NCBI RefSeq assembly: GCF_000147335.1 | Contig: NC_014533.1 | Span: 744,001-808,000 of the forward strand | Direction of reading: 5' to 3' | DNA: 64,000 nt | DNA from: Gloeothece verrucosa PCC 7822 | GTDB lineage: Bacteria; Cyanobacteriota; Cyanobacteriia; Cyanobacteriales; Microcystaceae | Position numbers and translations under genes: made by a program | Notes under the pieces: model-generated | The model's input: the letters and a program-made list of their open reading frames with translations, nothing else | Told to the model about the DNA's origin: nothing | Database searches by the model: none | Shown here: positions 54,565 through 63,805 of the stretch, piece after piece | Position numbering within the stretch: position 1 is the stretch's first letter | Layout of the letters: each line of letters starts with the position of its first letter

Positions 54565-57280
54565 ATGAATGACCAACAATTTACTGACTGGTGTCAGAAG
54601 TTAAAACTGCCCTCGCCAACCGTGGAATTGATTAAATCAATTCGCTCGTCTCCTCCGTCGCGTCGTGTACAGGGTCGAGCCGGCAATGTGAGCGGGGTGT
54701 ACCCAAGTCGTAAAATGGGGCATACGGTCTCCTTTGAGAGTGCAAAAGTGGAATTGTGGGCTATTTACCAGATGGAACACGATAAAGATGTTCTGGAGTT
54801 TTATGACCAACCAGAGGGGTTTAAAATTAAATATCAAAATGCGGCAGGGCGAACAATTGGACACTATCACACGCCGGATTTTTTCGTGCTGCGCTCAAGT
54901 CACGCGGCTTGGGAAGAGTGGAAAACCGAAAAACAATTAATTAATTTAAGTGAAAAATATCCTACCCGTTATCAAAAAACGGAGCTTGGGGTTTGGCGAT
55001 GTCCTCCAGGGGAAGAATTCGCATCTTTACTAGGTCTTAAATATTATGTTCGTTCTGATGCCAGCCTCAATCCGATTTATATCCAAAATTTAATATTTTT
55101 AGAAGATTATTTAAAATTTACGGTTTCGGTTTCTCGAGAAATTCAAACACAAGTTAAAACAATTATTCAAGATAATCAAGGAATCACGCTTACTCAAATT
55201 CTGTCAAATTTAGAAGAGGTTCGAGCTAATGATTTGTATAAAATGATAGCTCTTGAACAAATTTATGTAGATTTATCAGCCATCCCTTTAGTTAATGGTG
55301 CTGAAGTAAGGTTATATTCCGATAAAACGAGCCATGAAACCGTAATTTCATCCCGTCTCGCCTCAAATTCTCTCTTACCCATATCGTCGATGTTATTATC
55401 CGCTAATACTCAGCTAGACTGGGATGGAAAGTTTTGGACATTAATTAATCAAGGGCAGACCACAACAACTTTGTTACCTGAAAATGGACAGCCAGTAAAA
55501 CTAAATAATGAAATCTTCCAGAACTTATTGCTGTCGGGTTCGATAACTAAACGTTATCCTAATTTATCAGAAAATAATCAACAAAAAATTCGGGAATTAA
55601 TAAGTCAAGCCTCGGCTAAAGATTTAGAAATAGCTAACCATCGTAATTTGGCTGTTCAAGCCTATTTGGAGCGAAATAAGAATTTTGAAAAAAATTTCTC
55701 AGAAAGGACAGTAAGAAAGTGGGTTAAAAAATTTCGTGAAGCTGATGTTGAGTTAGGTTGCGGATACGTAGGTTTATTACCTTTAACAAAAAAACGAGGA
55801 AATCGCTTACCCAAAGCCAATAATCAAGCACTTTCATTACTCGATAGTTTTATCGCACAACATTTTGAAACTTCTCGACAAGCTCCTGCGGCATCAGTGT
55901 ATCGAGCTTACCAGAGAGCTTGTTCGACGGCTCAAATTACTGCCCTTAGTCGCACCACATTCTACAAACGAATAAAAGAGCGCGGATCTCCCGAACATCT
56001 AAGAAAGCGATACGGGGCTAAAGTAGCTTATCAGGTAAGTCCTTGGTATTGGGAACTAAATGCTTCTACCCCACGCCACGGAGACCGGCCACTGAGTGTA
56101 GCTCATCTGGACCATACTCAGCTAGATATTGAATTACGTTCTTCTACTACAGGCAGACTGTTAGGGCGACCTTGGTTGACTCTGCTGACTGACGCTTACA
56201 GTCGTCGCATTCTAGCCATTTATCTAACCTTTGACTCTCCATCTTATCGTTCCTGTATGATGGTTTTACGTATTTGTGTAGGGCGAACAGGGCGCTTTCC
56301 TGAGTCATTAGTCGTCGATGGGGGCAAAGAATTCCACAGTGTTTATTTTGATAGCTTACTGGCAAGGTATCACTGCCTAAAAAAAACTCGTCCCGCTCAT
56401 CAACCTCGCTTTGGAAGCGTTATCGAGCGACTGTTTGATACAACGAATACTCAGTTTGTCTATAATCTATTAGGAAACACTCAAGCATCCAAACAGCCTC
56501 GAACCCTCACCAAAGATATTAATCCAAAACAACAAGCGGTTTGGACTTTAAGTGATTTGTACACTTATCTCCAACAGTGGGAGGGGCGAGCTTTATGACA
56601 CAACTGAGCATCCGGCTCTTTGTGTGACACCCCGAATTGCTTATGAACAGGGGTTAATCTTAACAGGAGAGCGAGAACATCGACATATTGCCTATGATGA
56701 AAACTTTATCTTAGCTACTTATCCCACGACCTCTAAATCCACAGCTAAAATTCAAGCCGGTCGCGGAATTAAACTGCATTATCTCTACTATTGGAGTGAG
56801 GCTTTTCGTAACCCGGAAATTGAAGGAACTTCTGTGCCAGTCCGTTATGACCCCTTTGATGTTAGTGTCGCTTATGCTTATGTCCAAGGACGTTGGGTCA
56901 AGTGCATTTCTCAATACTACAGCATTTTTGAAGGGCGAACTGAAAAAGAACTTGTTTTAGCGGCACAAGAAATGAAGCAACAGGCAAAACTCACCAATAG
57001 AAAAATTGTTATTTCTGCGCTTCGTCTAGCCGATTTTCTGCATAGTGTGCAAAAACATGAAGCTTTGCTACTACAACGTTTGCGAGATCTTGAAGGGAAA
57101 AATGTTCTTAACGCGCTCGCTCTTGAGCCTACAACAAAATCCTCTGTTAGGCTAACATCAACCCAAATTTTCCCATTATCATCATACGATTCACCAATTA
57201 CTTTCTCCGAGGTAAAAACCCAATCAATTCCCCCAAAAGTTGAGCTTTCTTCTTTGCCTATATTTGAGGAGTATCGCTAA
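54565..57280 (+). pseudogene. tnsAB: TnsA-TnsB fusion transposase, one frameshift
   Basis: The N-terminal TnsA part (about 1-200) has the nuclease fold residues: MGHTVSFESAKVELWAIYQME (Glu), GHYHTPDFFVL (Asp) and EEWKTEK (Glu-x-Lys). The TnsB part has a helix-turn-helix, the rve core AHLDHTQLDIE, LVVDGGKEFHS and FGSVIERLFDT (Asp-Asp-Glu). The frame stops at 56598; the C-terminal Mu-type domain (YDTTEHPALCVTPRIAYEQG, KLHYLYYWSEAFRNPEIEG) resumes in the frame ending 57280. Removing one G in GGGAGGGG near 56583 joins them. Such fusions are known in cyanobacterial Tn7-like elements, some of them CRISPR-associated. Confidence 0.88.
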
Positions 57281-58080
57281 TGGATGAGGAACTATTGGTT
57301 AGTAATAGTTTAGCACGCCAAAAGCTCAGTCAATTTAAGGAATATGCGGTATTACATCCTCATTTAAACAAAATTGATCAAGCTTTGATGCGTGCTATTG
57401 TCGAGCCAGCCGGCTTTGCTCATGTATTAGTGTACGGACCTAGCGGCGTGGGAAAAACGACAATGATTAATCGTCTTGGAGCAAGGCTAATTTTCATGAA
57501 GGTGAAGATACCTTAAGACTACAGCGTATACAAGAGAATGCTCTTACTTTGGCGATAGGGTGAGCGAATGGCTATAGATGCAGTAGAAGGAGAACAAAAA
57601 TTAACTTATTCGGCAAGTCGCCAAGAACATTTATCAAGATTATTAAAAATGGAAGGAGCTTTGAGAAACATAAAGAATAACGAACAATCTTCTCTACCCG
57701 ACAGCACATCAAAAATTCCTTCTCCGGAAACGACTTTAACAACTTCTCCCGATGCTCCTCAAACTAATTCTTCGTCAACTCAAAAGAAAAGTCGCAAACG
57801 TACTCCAACTGCTTCTTCTACATCTTCAGTTGATAAGGGTAATACAACAGTTGCTTCATCAGCACCAACTGTTAAAAAAGGAAGAAAAAAAGCGACCTCA
57901 GTCAAAAACGATGAAATTATCCCTCCTCCTTGTAATAATGAAACTAGAGGAGAAGAGAGCGTAAAAGTAGAAGACCTTGATACAATTGATGCCACATCAA
58001 CACAGAAAAAGACAAAGCGAAGAGTGGGAGCGCGTAAACCCAAACGCGACCATGTTGGTTCCGAACCCGAAAAAGCGTGA
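57280..58080 (+). pseudogene. tnsC: tnsC remnant, central part deleted
   Basis: The first 70 residues are TnsC: HPHLNKIDQALMRAIVEPAG and Walker A VYGPSGVGKTTMINRL. The frame then breaks at 57516. Downstream pieces in other frames read ANFHEGEDTLRLQRIQENAL (57489-57560) and AIDAVEGEQKLTYSASRQEH (from 57568), which are the end of TnsC, followed by a long Lys/Thr/Ser-rich tail. About 200 residues with Walker B and sensors are missing, so no ATPase can be made. Confidence 0.78.
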
Positions 58081-58189
58081 ACCTGTATCACTTCGCCCCA
58101 GAACCGAGAAACAAGCAGGAGAAGAGCGCTCCTCAGTCAGAAGGAGTAAGCTAGTACATTGATAGTACCCCTAATTTTGTTAACTATAA

Positions 58190-58212
58190 AAAGACCAATT
58201 TGGCCTTTTTAT
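58190..58212. terminator. hairpin at the right side of the Tn7-like element
   Basis: AAAAAG-A-CCAA-TT-TTGG-C-CTTTTT: A5G pairs with CT5, giving a U-run on both strands. A likely bidirectional terminator, overlapping the 30-base inverted repeat. Confidence 0.55.
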
Positions 58213-58313
58213 GGTGAAAGTCTCAAATTGCTCTATTATCGATGGCTATATCACAGCCGAAATGGGGCTTTTTGATAAAAACCTAGATTCCATTCAAAAA
58301 GTAGAAAACCCTT

Positions 58314-58940
58314 ATGACCGCCAGCAGTACACAATCAAACTCCCGCAAGAAATCCTCAGTATCTCCCCCGGCAAAAGAAGGCGCGTTGACAGACAAATCA
58401 CAGTTGCCCTTCTATAAAAAGCCGCCTAAGCCGACTTACGAAATAGTGGGCGAGGAGGAGACAGGCCAATTTGCTCTACTCAAGCTCGGGTACATTACTC
58501 AGGCTGAATTTGAAGCTCTGGAGCAGGTGAGTCGCTCTCGCCTAAGCAGCCAGCTTGACGGGCTGGAGGTAATAACCGCTATCTCGGCAGAAACACAACT
58601 TCCCCTTGAGCAAATTCTGGAATTAGCCACCAGTAATCCGTATGGGTTGGTGTCTTTGGTGGGTGAAAAAAGCCGAGAAGCTCTAAAGACTGTAGGGAGT
58701 GTATTAAACTCCCAAAATGAGCTAAAGCTCCATGAAGTACGGATATGTTTAATATATAGGCTGCTGGAAAATCCGGCAGATTTATCAAGTGCTGGCTGGG
58801 ATTTGAATGATGAACTTTTCAATCAGATTCCTAAGCGGCTAATTGATGCCACCCATGATTTTTTACAAGCCGAAAGGGGGGCTATAAAAACTCAAAAAAA
58901 GAATTGGGGCAATACGTTAAACAACTCAGAAAATACTTAA
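58314..58940 (+). CDS. hypothetical protein of the phage-like region
   Basis: 208 residues. Polar start, then YEIVGEEETGQFALLKLGYITQAEFEALEQVSRSRL and ISAETQLPLEQILELATSNP, helical, ending in basic residues. The middle recalls small phage tail-assembly proteins but the match is not firm. Overlaps the next gene by 37 bases. The frame at 58211-58417 overlaps its start and arises inside the transposon end; I did not call it. Confidence 0.5.
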   Translation: MTASSTQSNSRKKSSVSPPAKEGALTDKSQLPFYKKPPKPTYEIVGEEETGQFALLKLGYITQAEFEALEQVSRSRLSSQLDGLEVITAISAETQLPLEQILELATSNPYGLVSLVGEKSREALKTVGSVLNSQNELKLHEVRICLIYRLLENPADLSSAGWDLNDELFNQIPKRLIDATHDFLQAERGAIKTQKKNWGNTLNNSENT

Positions 58941-59332
58941 GTCAGTCGCCTATTAATTGGAACAAGATTTATCTAGAAATTAATTCAAGTTCAAATCTTG
59001 AAGAGTTTAAAAGAGGAAATTTCGAGAAGCAATCACCCTGGTTGATTTTGGAGGTTTATCACGATTTGAATAAGCGGGAGCGTCTGAGGGCGAATATCGC
59101 TGCCGCTCCTGTGGCTAAACTAGCGACTGATTTAATTAATAGTTGGTCTAACCAAAAGACCGATTTAATAAAGTTTTTGCCATATCCTGGAGAGTTTGAC
59201 CAGAAGCCGAATATATCGCCTGATACGGCAAGGATATTAATCGGTTTAGTACAAGATGAAAAAATTCATCCGAAATTCGCCGCTCTTGTAGCTCAAGACT
59301 GGCATCTAATAGAAAAAATTGCTCAAGATTGA
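58904..59332 (+). CDS. hypothetical protein
   Basis: 142 residues from a TTG start (no ATG in the first part): GQYVKQLRKYLSQSPINWNKIYLE, SPWLILEVYHDLNKRERLRANI, ISPDTARILIGLVQDEKIH. Helical. No family recognised. Overlap with the upstream gene suggests coupled translation. Confidence 0.5.
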   Translation: MGQYVKQLRKYLSQSPINWNKIYLEINSSSNLEEFKRGNFEKQSPWLILEVYHDLNKRERLRANIAAAPVAKLATDLINSWSNQKTDLIKFLPYPGEFDQKPNISPDTARILIGLVQDEKIHPKFAALVAQDWHLIEKIAQD

Positions 59333-59358
59333 GCGGTGATCATAGGCTTACGCCGTTC

Positions 59359-60501
59359 CTAGCCTTTCAACGTGGTGGTGTCGGCACTCACCACTCCAGG
59401 GGCTGACACGAGAGATCCTCCCGCCTTCATCAAATTAATTGCCGCGTTCCAATCTCGGTCAAAGAAAAAGCCGCAGTCCGGGCAGGTAAACCAACGGTCT
59501 TTTAAGGTTAAATCTTCTTTGATTTCGCCACAATGAGAGCAAGTTTTAGAACTGGGGAAAAAGCGATCAACTACTACTAATTGTGAGCCGTATAACTCAC
59601 ATTTGTACTGAAGTTGCCGCCGAAACTCGTAAAACCCTGAATCAGCTATAGCTTTGGACAGTTTACGATTAGCCAACATCCCTTTTACATTTAGGTCTTC
59701 TATCACTACTGCCGCGTGGTTCTTGCTTAGGTAGCTAGTAGCCTTGTGTAAGGTATCTTTTCTAATGTTGCCTATCTTTAAATGAAGTCTCGCTATCTTC
59801 AACTGTGCCCTTTTCCACTGAATAGAGCCGATTTTCTTGCGGCGGTTTAGCCACTGCATTCTAGACAATTTTTTCTGGTGTTTTTGGTAAGGTCTAGGGT
59901 TATCAAATTTTTGCCCAGTTGACAGAGTAGCAAGAGCCGAGATTCCTAAATCCACACCTACTATTTTGGATGTTTTAGGGGTAATTTTTGGCTCAACTTC
60001 GATGTTGAAACTAATGAACCATCGGTCAGCTTTGCGGGAGATAGTAACGGATTTAGGGTTAGCTCCTTGGGGCAGTCTTTCATAGGTTTTTAACCAGCCG
60101 ATTTTAGGGACTTTGATCCGAAAATGCTCAACATAAATTGACTGGCGCAAAGTGAAAGAATCATTTCTGCCCTTCTTTTTAAATCTAGGAGGTTTAGAGA
60201 TTTTGTTGAAGCATCTTCCCCAAGCGTCTCTTAAATGAGACAAAGCACTTCCGACGCATATAGAACTAATTTCGTATAGCCAAAGATTGTCAGGCTTAAC
60301 TAAGGCGACGAACCATTTATCTAAATCATATTTACCAGGAAATTTGATTTTATCCTCTGGATTTAGCCGATTGTGGTCTAATATTTGCCTGGTTAATCCT
60401 AATCCCCAATTCCAGGCAAAACGTGCCGCACCTGCGTGACGGGCGAGTAATTGTCTTTGAGTTTTATTGACTTTGAGTTGGGTTTTAAGGGCGATCAACA
60501 T
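59359..60501 (-). CDS. tnpB: TnpB RNA-guided nuclease (IS200/IS605 family), no TnpA
   Basis: 380 residues. RuvC-like triad: Asp in VGVDLGISALATLS, Glu in VVIEDLNVKGM, Asp in FFDRDWNAAINL; zinc ribbon CSHCGEIKEDL..CPDCG between the second and third. All key residues are intact, so a functional DNA nuclease guided by an RNA from the 3' end of its own gene is possible. No tnpA is near; the element would be non-autonomous. It sits between the phage-like genes and cassette copy 2, with a hairpin 12 bases before its start. Confidence 0.92.
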   Translation of the reverse strand: MLIALKTQLKVNKTQRQLLARHAGAARFAWNWGLGLTRQILDHNRLNPEDKIKFPGKYDLDKWFVALVKPDNLWLYEISSICVGSALSHLRDAWGRCFNKISKPPRFKKKGRNDSFTLRQSIYVEHFRIKVPKIGWLKTYERLPQGANPKSVTISRKADRWFISFNIEVEPKITPKTSKIVGVDLGISALATLSTGQKFDNPRPYQKHQKKLSRMQWLNRRKKIGSIQWKRAQLKIARLHLKIGNIRKDTLHKATSYLSKNHAAVVIEDLNVKGMLANRKLSKAIADSGFYEFRRQLQYKCELYGSQLVVVDRFFPSSKTCSHCGEIKEDLTLKDRWFTCPDCGFFFDRDWNAAINLMKAGGSLVSAPGVVSADTTTLKG

Positions 60502-60512
60502 GGTGGGTTTGC

Positions 60513-60531
60513 TCCCTGGCAGTGCCAGGGG
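60513..60531. terminator. hairpin between tnpB and cassette copy 2
   Basis: CCCTGGC (60514-60520)-AGT-GCCAGGG (60524-60530). Counterpart of 47614-47632. Could be the left-end hairpin of the TnpB element or the cassette terminator. Confidence 0.45.
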
Positions 60532-60543
60532 ATAAAAAGTTAA

Positions 60544-60771
60544 TTAATTATTTTCTTGAGATTGTTGGGACGGCCAATGAGTCCGTTTAGAGCGCTTGAT
60601 TGACTCAATGGCGTGATTAAGCCGCAATTCAATCTCTTGAACGGTTTCGAGATAAGCCTCAGTCGCACCTGAAGACTGAAGAACATCATAGTGCAGTGCT
60701 TTGTTGAGCGTTTTGACAAGCGACAACACTAAGGCGAGTTCGTCATCATGTTGAGTAAATGGATAATCCAT
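60544..60771 (-). CDS. small cassette protein A, copy 2
   Basis: 75 residues, differing from copy 1 at roughly one residue in six (for example NKALHYDVLQSSGATEAYL). ATG 60771 follows the stop of the upstream gene by two bases with GGGAGG inside that gene, exactly as in copy 1. Function unknown. Confidence 0.65.
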   Translation of the reverse strand: MDYPFTQHDDELALVLSLVKTLNKALHYDVLQSSGATEAYLETVQEIELRLNHAIESIKRSKRTHWPSQQSQENN

Positions 60772-60773
60772 GA

Positions 60774-61115
60774 TTAACCCTCCCAACAGCGAATAATATG
60801 AGCCTCTGCGTCTTTGTGGGAGATAAAACGCTGTTCATTAGGTTCGTACATGAACTCACCGTTCTTGTAGAAGGGCCTTGCCACCCACTCATCAGTCATG
60901 GGAGAACGATAGAAACAACCTAGACGGGTACGACCCCACCAAATACAGTAAAGGTATGTGCCAAACTCAAGCTCTGCGTCGATTTCATAGTCACAGAACG
61001 GCGTATTTTCTGCGTTATAAGCGACTTCGATGGCGTTTTCGAGGGCGATTACGTCGAATTCGTCAAAAGTTGAGTCATTTGTATTAATGACTAAATGATT
61101 GTCTGTTGTTAACAT
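60774..61115 (-). CDS. small cassette protein B, copy 2
   Basis: 113 residues, about 12 longer at the N-terminus than copy 1 (LTTDNHLVINTNDSTFDEFDV). The body matches: IALENAIEVAYNAENTPFCDYEIDAELEFGTYLYCIW, FYRSPMTDEWVARPFYKNGEF. Here it is the first gene after the divergent XRE regulator; in copy 1 a BRO gene stands between. Confidence 0.65.
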   Translation of the reverse strand: MLTTDNHLVINTNDSTFDEFDVIALENAIEVAYNAENTPFCDYEIDAELEFGTYLYCIWWGRTRLGCFYRSPMTDEWVARPFYKNGEFMYEPNEQRFISHKDAEAHIIRCWEG

Positions 61116-61141
61116 GGTTTTAAGAAAGAATTTGTTTTGAG

Positions 61142-61239
61142 GAAAGCGATCACAATAAACGTAATCGCTTTCTTCATGCTTTAATACTATAACGATGTTT
61201 GTATAAAGTCAACAAATTTTGTAAAAAGTGTGTTATAGT
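61142..61239. promoter_or_regulatory. divergent control region of cassette copy 2 and XRE gene
   Basis: GAAAGCGAT (61142-61150)/ATCGCTTTC (61164-61172) is a perfect 9-base inverted repeat; ACTATAAC (61186-61193)/GTTATAGT (61232-61239) is a second, ending at the XRE start codon. Likely operators. Confidence 0.55.
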
Positions 61240-61443
61240 ATGAATGATGAATTTGCAAAAAAAATGTTAAAACTTAGAGAAAAAGCGGGATTAACCCAAA
61301 GACAAGTTGCTAACGAGCTTGGAGTCACAGATCAAACGGTAAGCAATTGGGAAACGGGGCAGCGTAAGCCTCGATTGTCTTCGACTCAGTGGTTAAAACT
61401 ATGTCAACTTTTTCAATGCTCTTTAGAAGATTTAGCGGAATAA
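61240..61443 (+). CDS. XRE-family repressor
   Basis: 67 residues: KMLKLREKAGLTQRQVANELGVTDQTVSNWETGQRKPRLSS, a classic helix-turn-helix. ATG 61240 is preferred over GTG 61228, though the ribosome binding site is weak and the transcript may be nearly leaderless. Not closely similar to the 49209 repressor although both face the same cassette. Confidence 0.82.
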   Translation: MNDEFAKKMLKLREKAGLTQRQVANELGVTDQTVSNWETGQRKPRLSSTQWLKLCQLFQCSLEDLAE

Positions 61444-61495
61444 TGATTAATCCTCAATTTTTGCATATCCTTAAACATCTAACAAAGGAGCGGCT

Positions 61496-61780
61496 ATGAC
61501 TACTGACACCAACAGCGAACTAAAAGACTTAAAAGAGCTAATCAACACCAAATTCGAGCAGTTAGACAAAAAATTAGATATTTACATCGCTAGAAGCGAC
61601 GAGCGATTGAAAGCGATCGAGGGTCGGCTAGACACTATGCAGGCCAGCGTCAACAAGATTCCAGAGTTAGCAGAAAAAGTCGGAGAGTTAAAAAACTGGA
61701 GACAGATTGCGTTAATTGTTTTAACTGGAACTTTCGGCAGTATTTTCGGGTGGGTTCTTCGAGGTGGAAGAATACCCTAA
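61496..61780 (+). CDS. coiled-coil protein with C-terminal membrane helix (XhlA-like)
   Basis: 94 residues: a heptad-rich helix (LKDLKELINTKFEQLDKKLD, RLDTMQASVNKIPELAEKVGEL) and one membrane segment (IALIVLTGTFGSIFGWVL) near the end. This is the build of haemolysin XhlA and related phage lysis accessory proteins. AAGGAG precedes the ATG. Confidence 0.65.
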   Translation: MTTDTNSELKDLKELINTKFEQLDKKLDIYIARSDERLKAIEGRLDTMQASVNKIPELAEKVGELKNWRQIALIVLTGTFGSIFGWVLRGGRIP

Positions 61781-61813
61781 ACGGGTAAGCTTTCGGCTAA
61801 CGGTTCCAGAAAA

Positions 61814-62206
61814 TCACTTTAACCCATATTGCGCCTTCATGATCAAGCGATCACCTTGAAACATGGCATTCATATTCGCGCCCATATTCCCCTGACAATT
61901 TTGCCACTGATACATAATTGTTAATGTTGATGGATTGCTCGGATCTTCGGCTCTAGACATTTCAGTTCCTGGTCCCAAAATAGCCGCCGCATTAGAGTAA
62001 GACATTCCCGTTTGAAGACTTTGGTAATTGGCCAAATTGCAACCCTGACTCACAACTGTTTGAACGGGTGTGGATTGAGCCGCTTGAGAGACGGTTTCAC
62101 TTTCGTTAAAAGTTTCAGTCGTAGGAGTTGAAGGAGATTGAGCCAGTCCCCGCAGAACAAAAAAGATGAATAGGGCAAACAAGCCCCGCCACAGATGTTT
62201 TTCCAT
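61814..62206 (-). CDS. membrane-anchored protein, BLIP/SmpA-like fold
   Basis: 130 residues. N-terminal anchor or signal (GLFALFIFFVLRGLAQ), Ser/Thr linker, then CNLANYQSLQTGMSYSNAAAILGPGTEM and YQWQNCQGNMGANMNAMFQGDRLIMKAQYGL, a pattern like DUF3862 or SmpA/OmlA domains. Two Cys may pair. Function unknown. Confidence 0.65.
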   Translation of the reverse strand: MEKHLWRGLFALFIFFVLRGLAQSPSTPTTETFNESETVSQAAQSTPVQTVVSQGCNLANYQSLQTGMSYSNAAAILGPGTEMSRAEDPSNPSTLTIMYQWQNCQGNMGANMNAMFQGDRLIMKAQYGLK

Positions 62207-62372
62207 TTCATTACCTTAAATCCTTAATCTTAGAGTTTTGGACTTTGGACAAAAGGAAATATATTAGCGTAAGATTTACGCTAAGTAAAAAGAGACTAAG
62301 TTCCTCTATCTCAGTTGTCTAAATAACTGAGAAATCAGGTTAGACAAAGCTGAATCAGGAAGCTTTTGGCTT

Positions 62373-63221
62373 TTAGGTAGAACTTTTTTGAGTTTTCTTG
62401 ATAACTTGGTGACGAGTTCTTTTTACTTTCTTCTCACCTTTAATCCGTCCCGCAGAAAAACCTCGGTGTTTGGGAGATTTTGCAGAAAGTCCAATCGTCT
62501 GAATAATTCGAGGAAAGTCTCTTTGAACGAGACTGGGCGTGATTTTCACGGATTTATCTTGCTTCAAATATTGTTCGATTCGGACGAGGTAACACGAAAG
62601 CTAATTTCCGAGCAGCCCATAAATTAACGTAGGCAAGTAAGGTTAACTTAACCCAATTTTCCTCATGATCAACGTCAGGGGTAAAATAGGAATTCATCAA
62701 TAATTTTTGTTTACTTTTTGTGTCAGGATTTTCATCAACAAAGGGACGATAAAAAACTCGATTACTTCGTACTCGTGTAATAATAACTACATTTTTTTGT
62801 TGGACTTGCTCACCAATAAAACCTCGTTGACTATACTCACAATCAGCTACGTGCTTGAATAAGGTTGTGGATAAGGAGTTGCGTCAATTCCAAATAAGTT
62901 AAAAGGACGAGAATTCGTCGTCGGAATCGTCTCAGAAACCGCTTGAAATACTGGATTGACTTGTTGAGAGTCACTTGTCTCACTAGAACTATGCGAAAAC
63001 TCAGCTATGGCTTTATATAAACTGTTATAATCTCTTTGAAATAAAGGATTGAGTGAGAGTTCAGCTACTGAAATAGCGTATTGATTAGAAGAGAGAGCAT
63101 CTATTAAGTCAATTATGGCTTCGCGTCGGCGAGATAGAGAGCTAGTTAATTGTTCTCTCCACTTCTTAAACTTTTGAATGGCTTGACTCGTTTTTCGGTC
63201 ATAAAAAGTCATTAAAAACAC
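62373..63221 (-). pseudogene. DDE transposase remnant in three pieces
   Basis: The N-terminal piece (63221-62847) reads TFYDRKTSQAIQKFKKWREQ to FNLFGIDATPYPQPY. A middle piece in another frame reads YSQRGFIGEQVQQKNVVIITRVRSNRVFYRPF and HEENWVKLTLLAYVNLWAARKLAF. The last piece (62567-62373) reads ITPSLVQRDFPRIIQTIG and ends in the basic tail KRTRHQVIKK. These match the order of a cyanobacterial DDE transposase (NF041680-like, from memory). At least two frame breaks and an internal loss. Confidence 0.7.
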
Positions 63222-63288
63222 CTGATTAATTAGCGTAAATTTTACGCTAATATAAGAGCAGAGTTTTACTCAGTTTTTTGAGAAAATT

Positions 63289-63724
63289 ATGTCTATCCAA
63301 AACCTAAAAACTAGCCAATCTGCTTCTTGACGAGCCAAACAACTTAAAACCGTCATTAGTCAACTCAAACGCAAAATCAAGAAAATTGAAAAAGAAGGAG
63401 AAGTCGCACCACCTGATTGCCATCTCATTCGTTATCAAGTTACCCTTTCATCAGAAAATTTATTGGTATTATAAATTACAAGCCGCCGAACCTATATTTA
63501 CACGAGCCACTGATAACCAAAAAAAAACGCTCAGATGTATATTTAGGTAAAGCCGGAAGTGAGGCTCATATTGATGCGGTAGAAAAACTAACTAGAAGAG
63601 ATCTTATTGATGAGTTAGAAAGGGTTATTAATTCTCTTCTGTGAAAGCTACGCGCGATATTTATTTCGGAGGAGAAGTAGAAACTGACTCTTCCTATTAT
63701 ACAGAAGAATTAAAAGATGATTGA
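63289..63724 (+). pseudogene. broken small passenger gene
   Basis: Read across frames: SIQNLKTSQSAS-stop, AKQLKTVISQLKRKIKKIEK, then IYWYYKLQAAEPIFTRATDNQ, YLGKAGSEAHIDAVEKLTRRDL and DIYFGGEVETDSSYYTEELK. It looks like one gene of about 145 codons with a stop and at least two frameshifts. Function unknown; similar short genes often travel with cyanobacterial IS elements, from memory. Confidence 0.45.
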
Positions 63725-63805
63725 TTTTTTTCAAGCTTCTCAACTACTCTCTTTTAATTAGCGTAATTATTACGCTAACTTGTTTTTCCTTTTGTCCAAA
63801 GTCCA

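Larger units (their letters stand above)
54219..58227 (+). mobile_element. decayed Tn7-like transposon
   Basis: About 4.0 kb between copies of a perfect 30-base inverted repeat (54219-54248 and 58198-58227; first part TTGAGACTTTCACCATAAAA). Contains a TnsA-TnsB fusion gene with one frameshift and an internally deleted tnsC. No tniQ/tnsD, CRISPR array or cas gene lies between the repeats. The left side has short repeats that look like TnsB sites. The repeats may mark the true ends or lie just outside them. Confidence 0.7.

Noticed and set aside
57752..58162. Extra frames over the tnsC tail
   Set aside because: Low-complexity sequence opens several frames; only the TnsC-like frame is supported.
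54219..58227. Search for a CRISPR array, cas genes or tniQ that would make this a CRISPR-associated transposon
   Set aside because: No regularly spaced repeats or such genes were found inside or next to the element.
58211..58417. 68-codon frame starting in the right repeat of the Tn7-like element
   Set aside because: Its start lies in a terminator hairpin and transposon repeat and it overlaps the better 58314 gene; probably created by the insertion.
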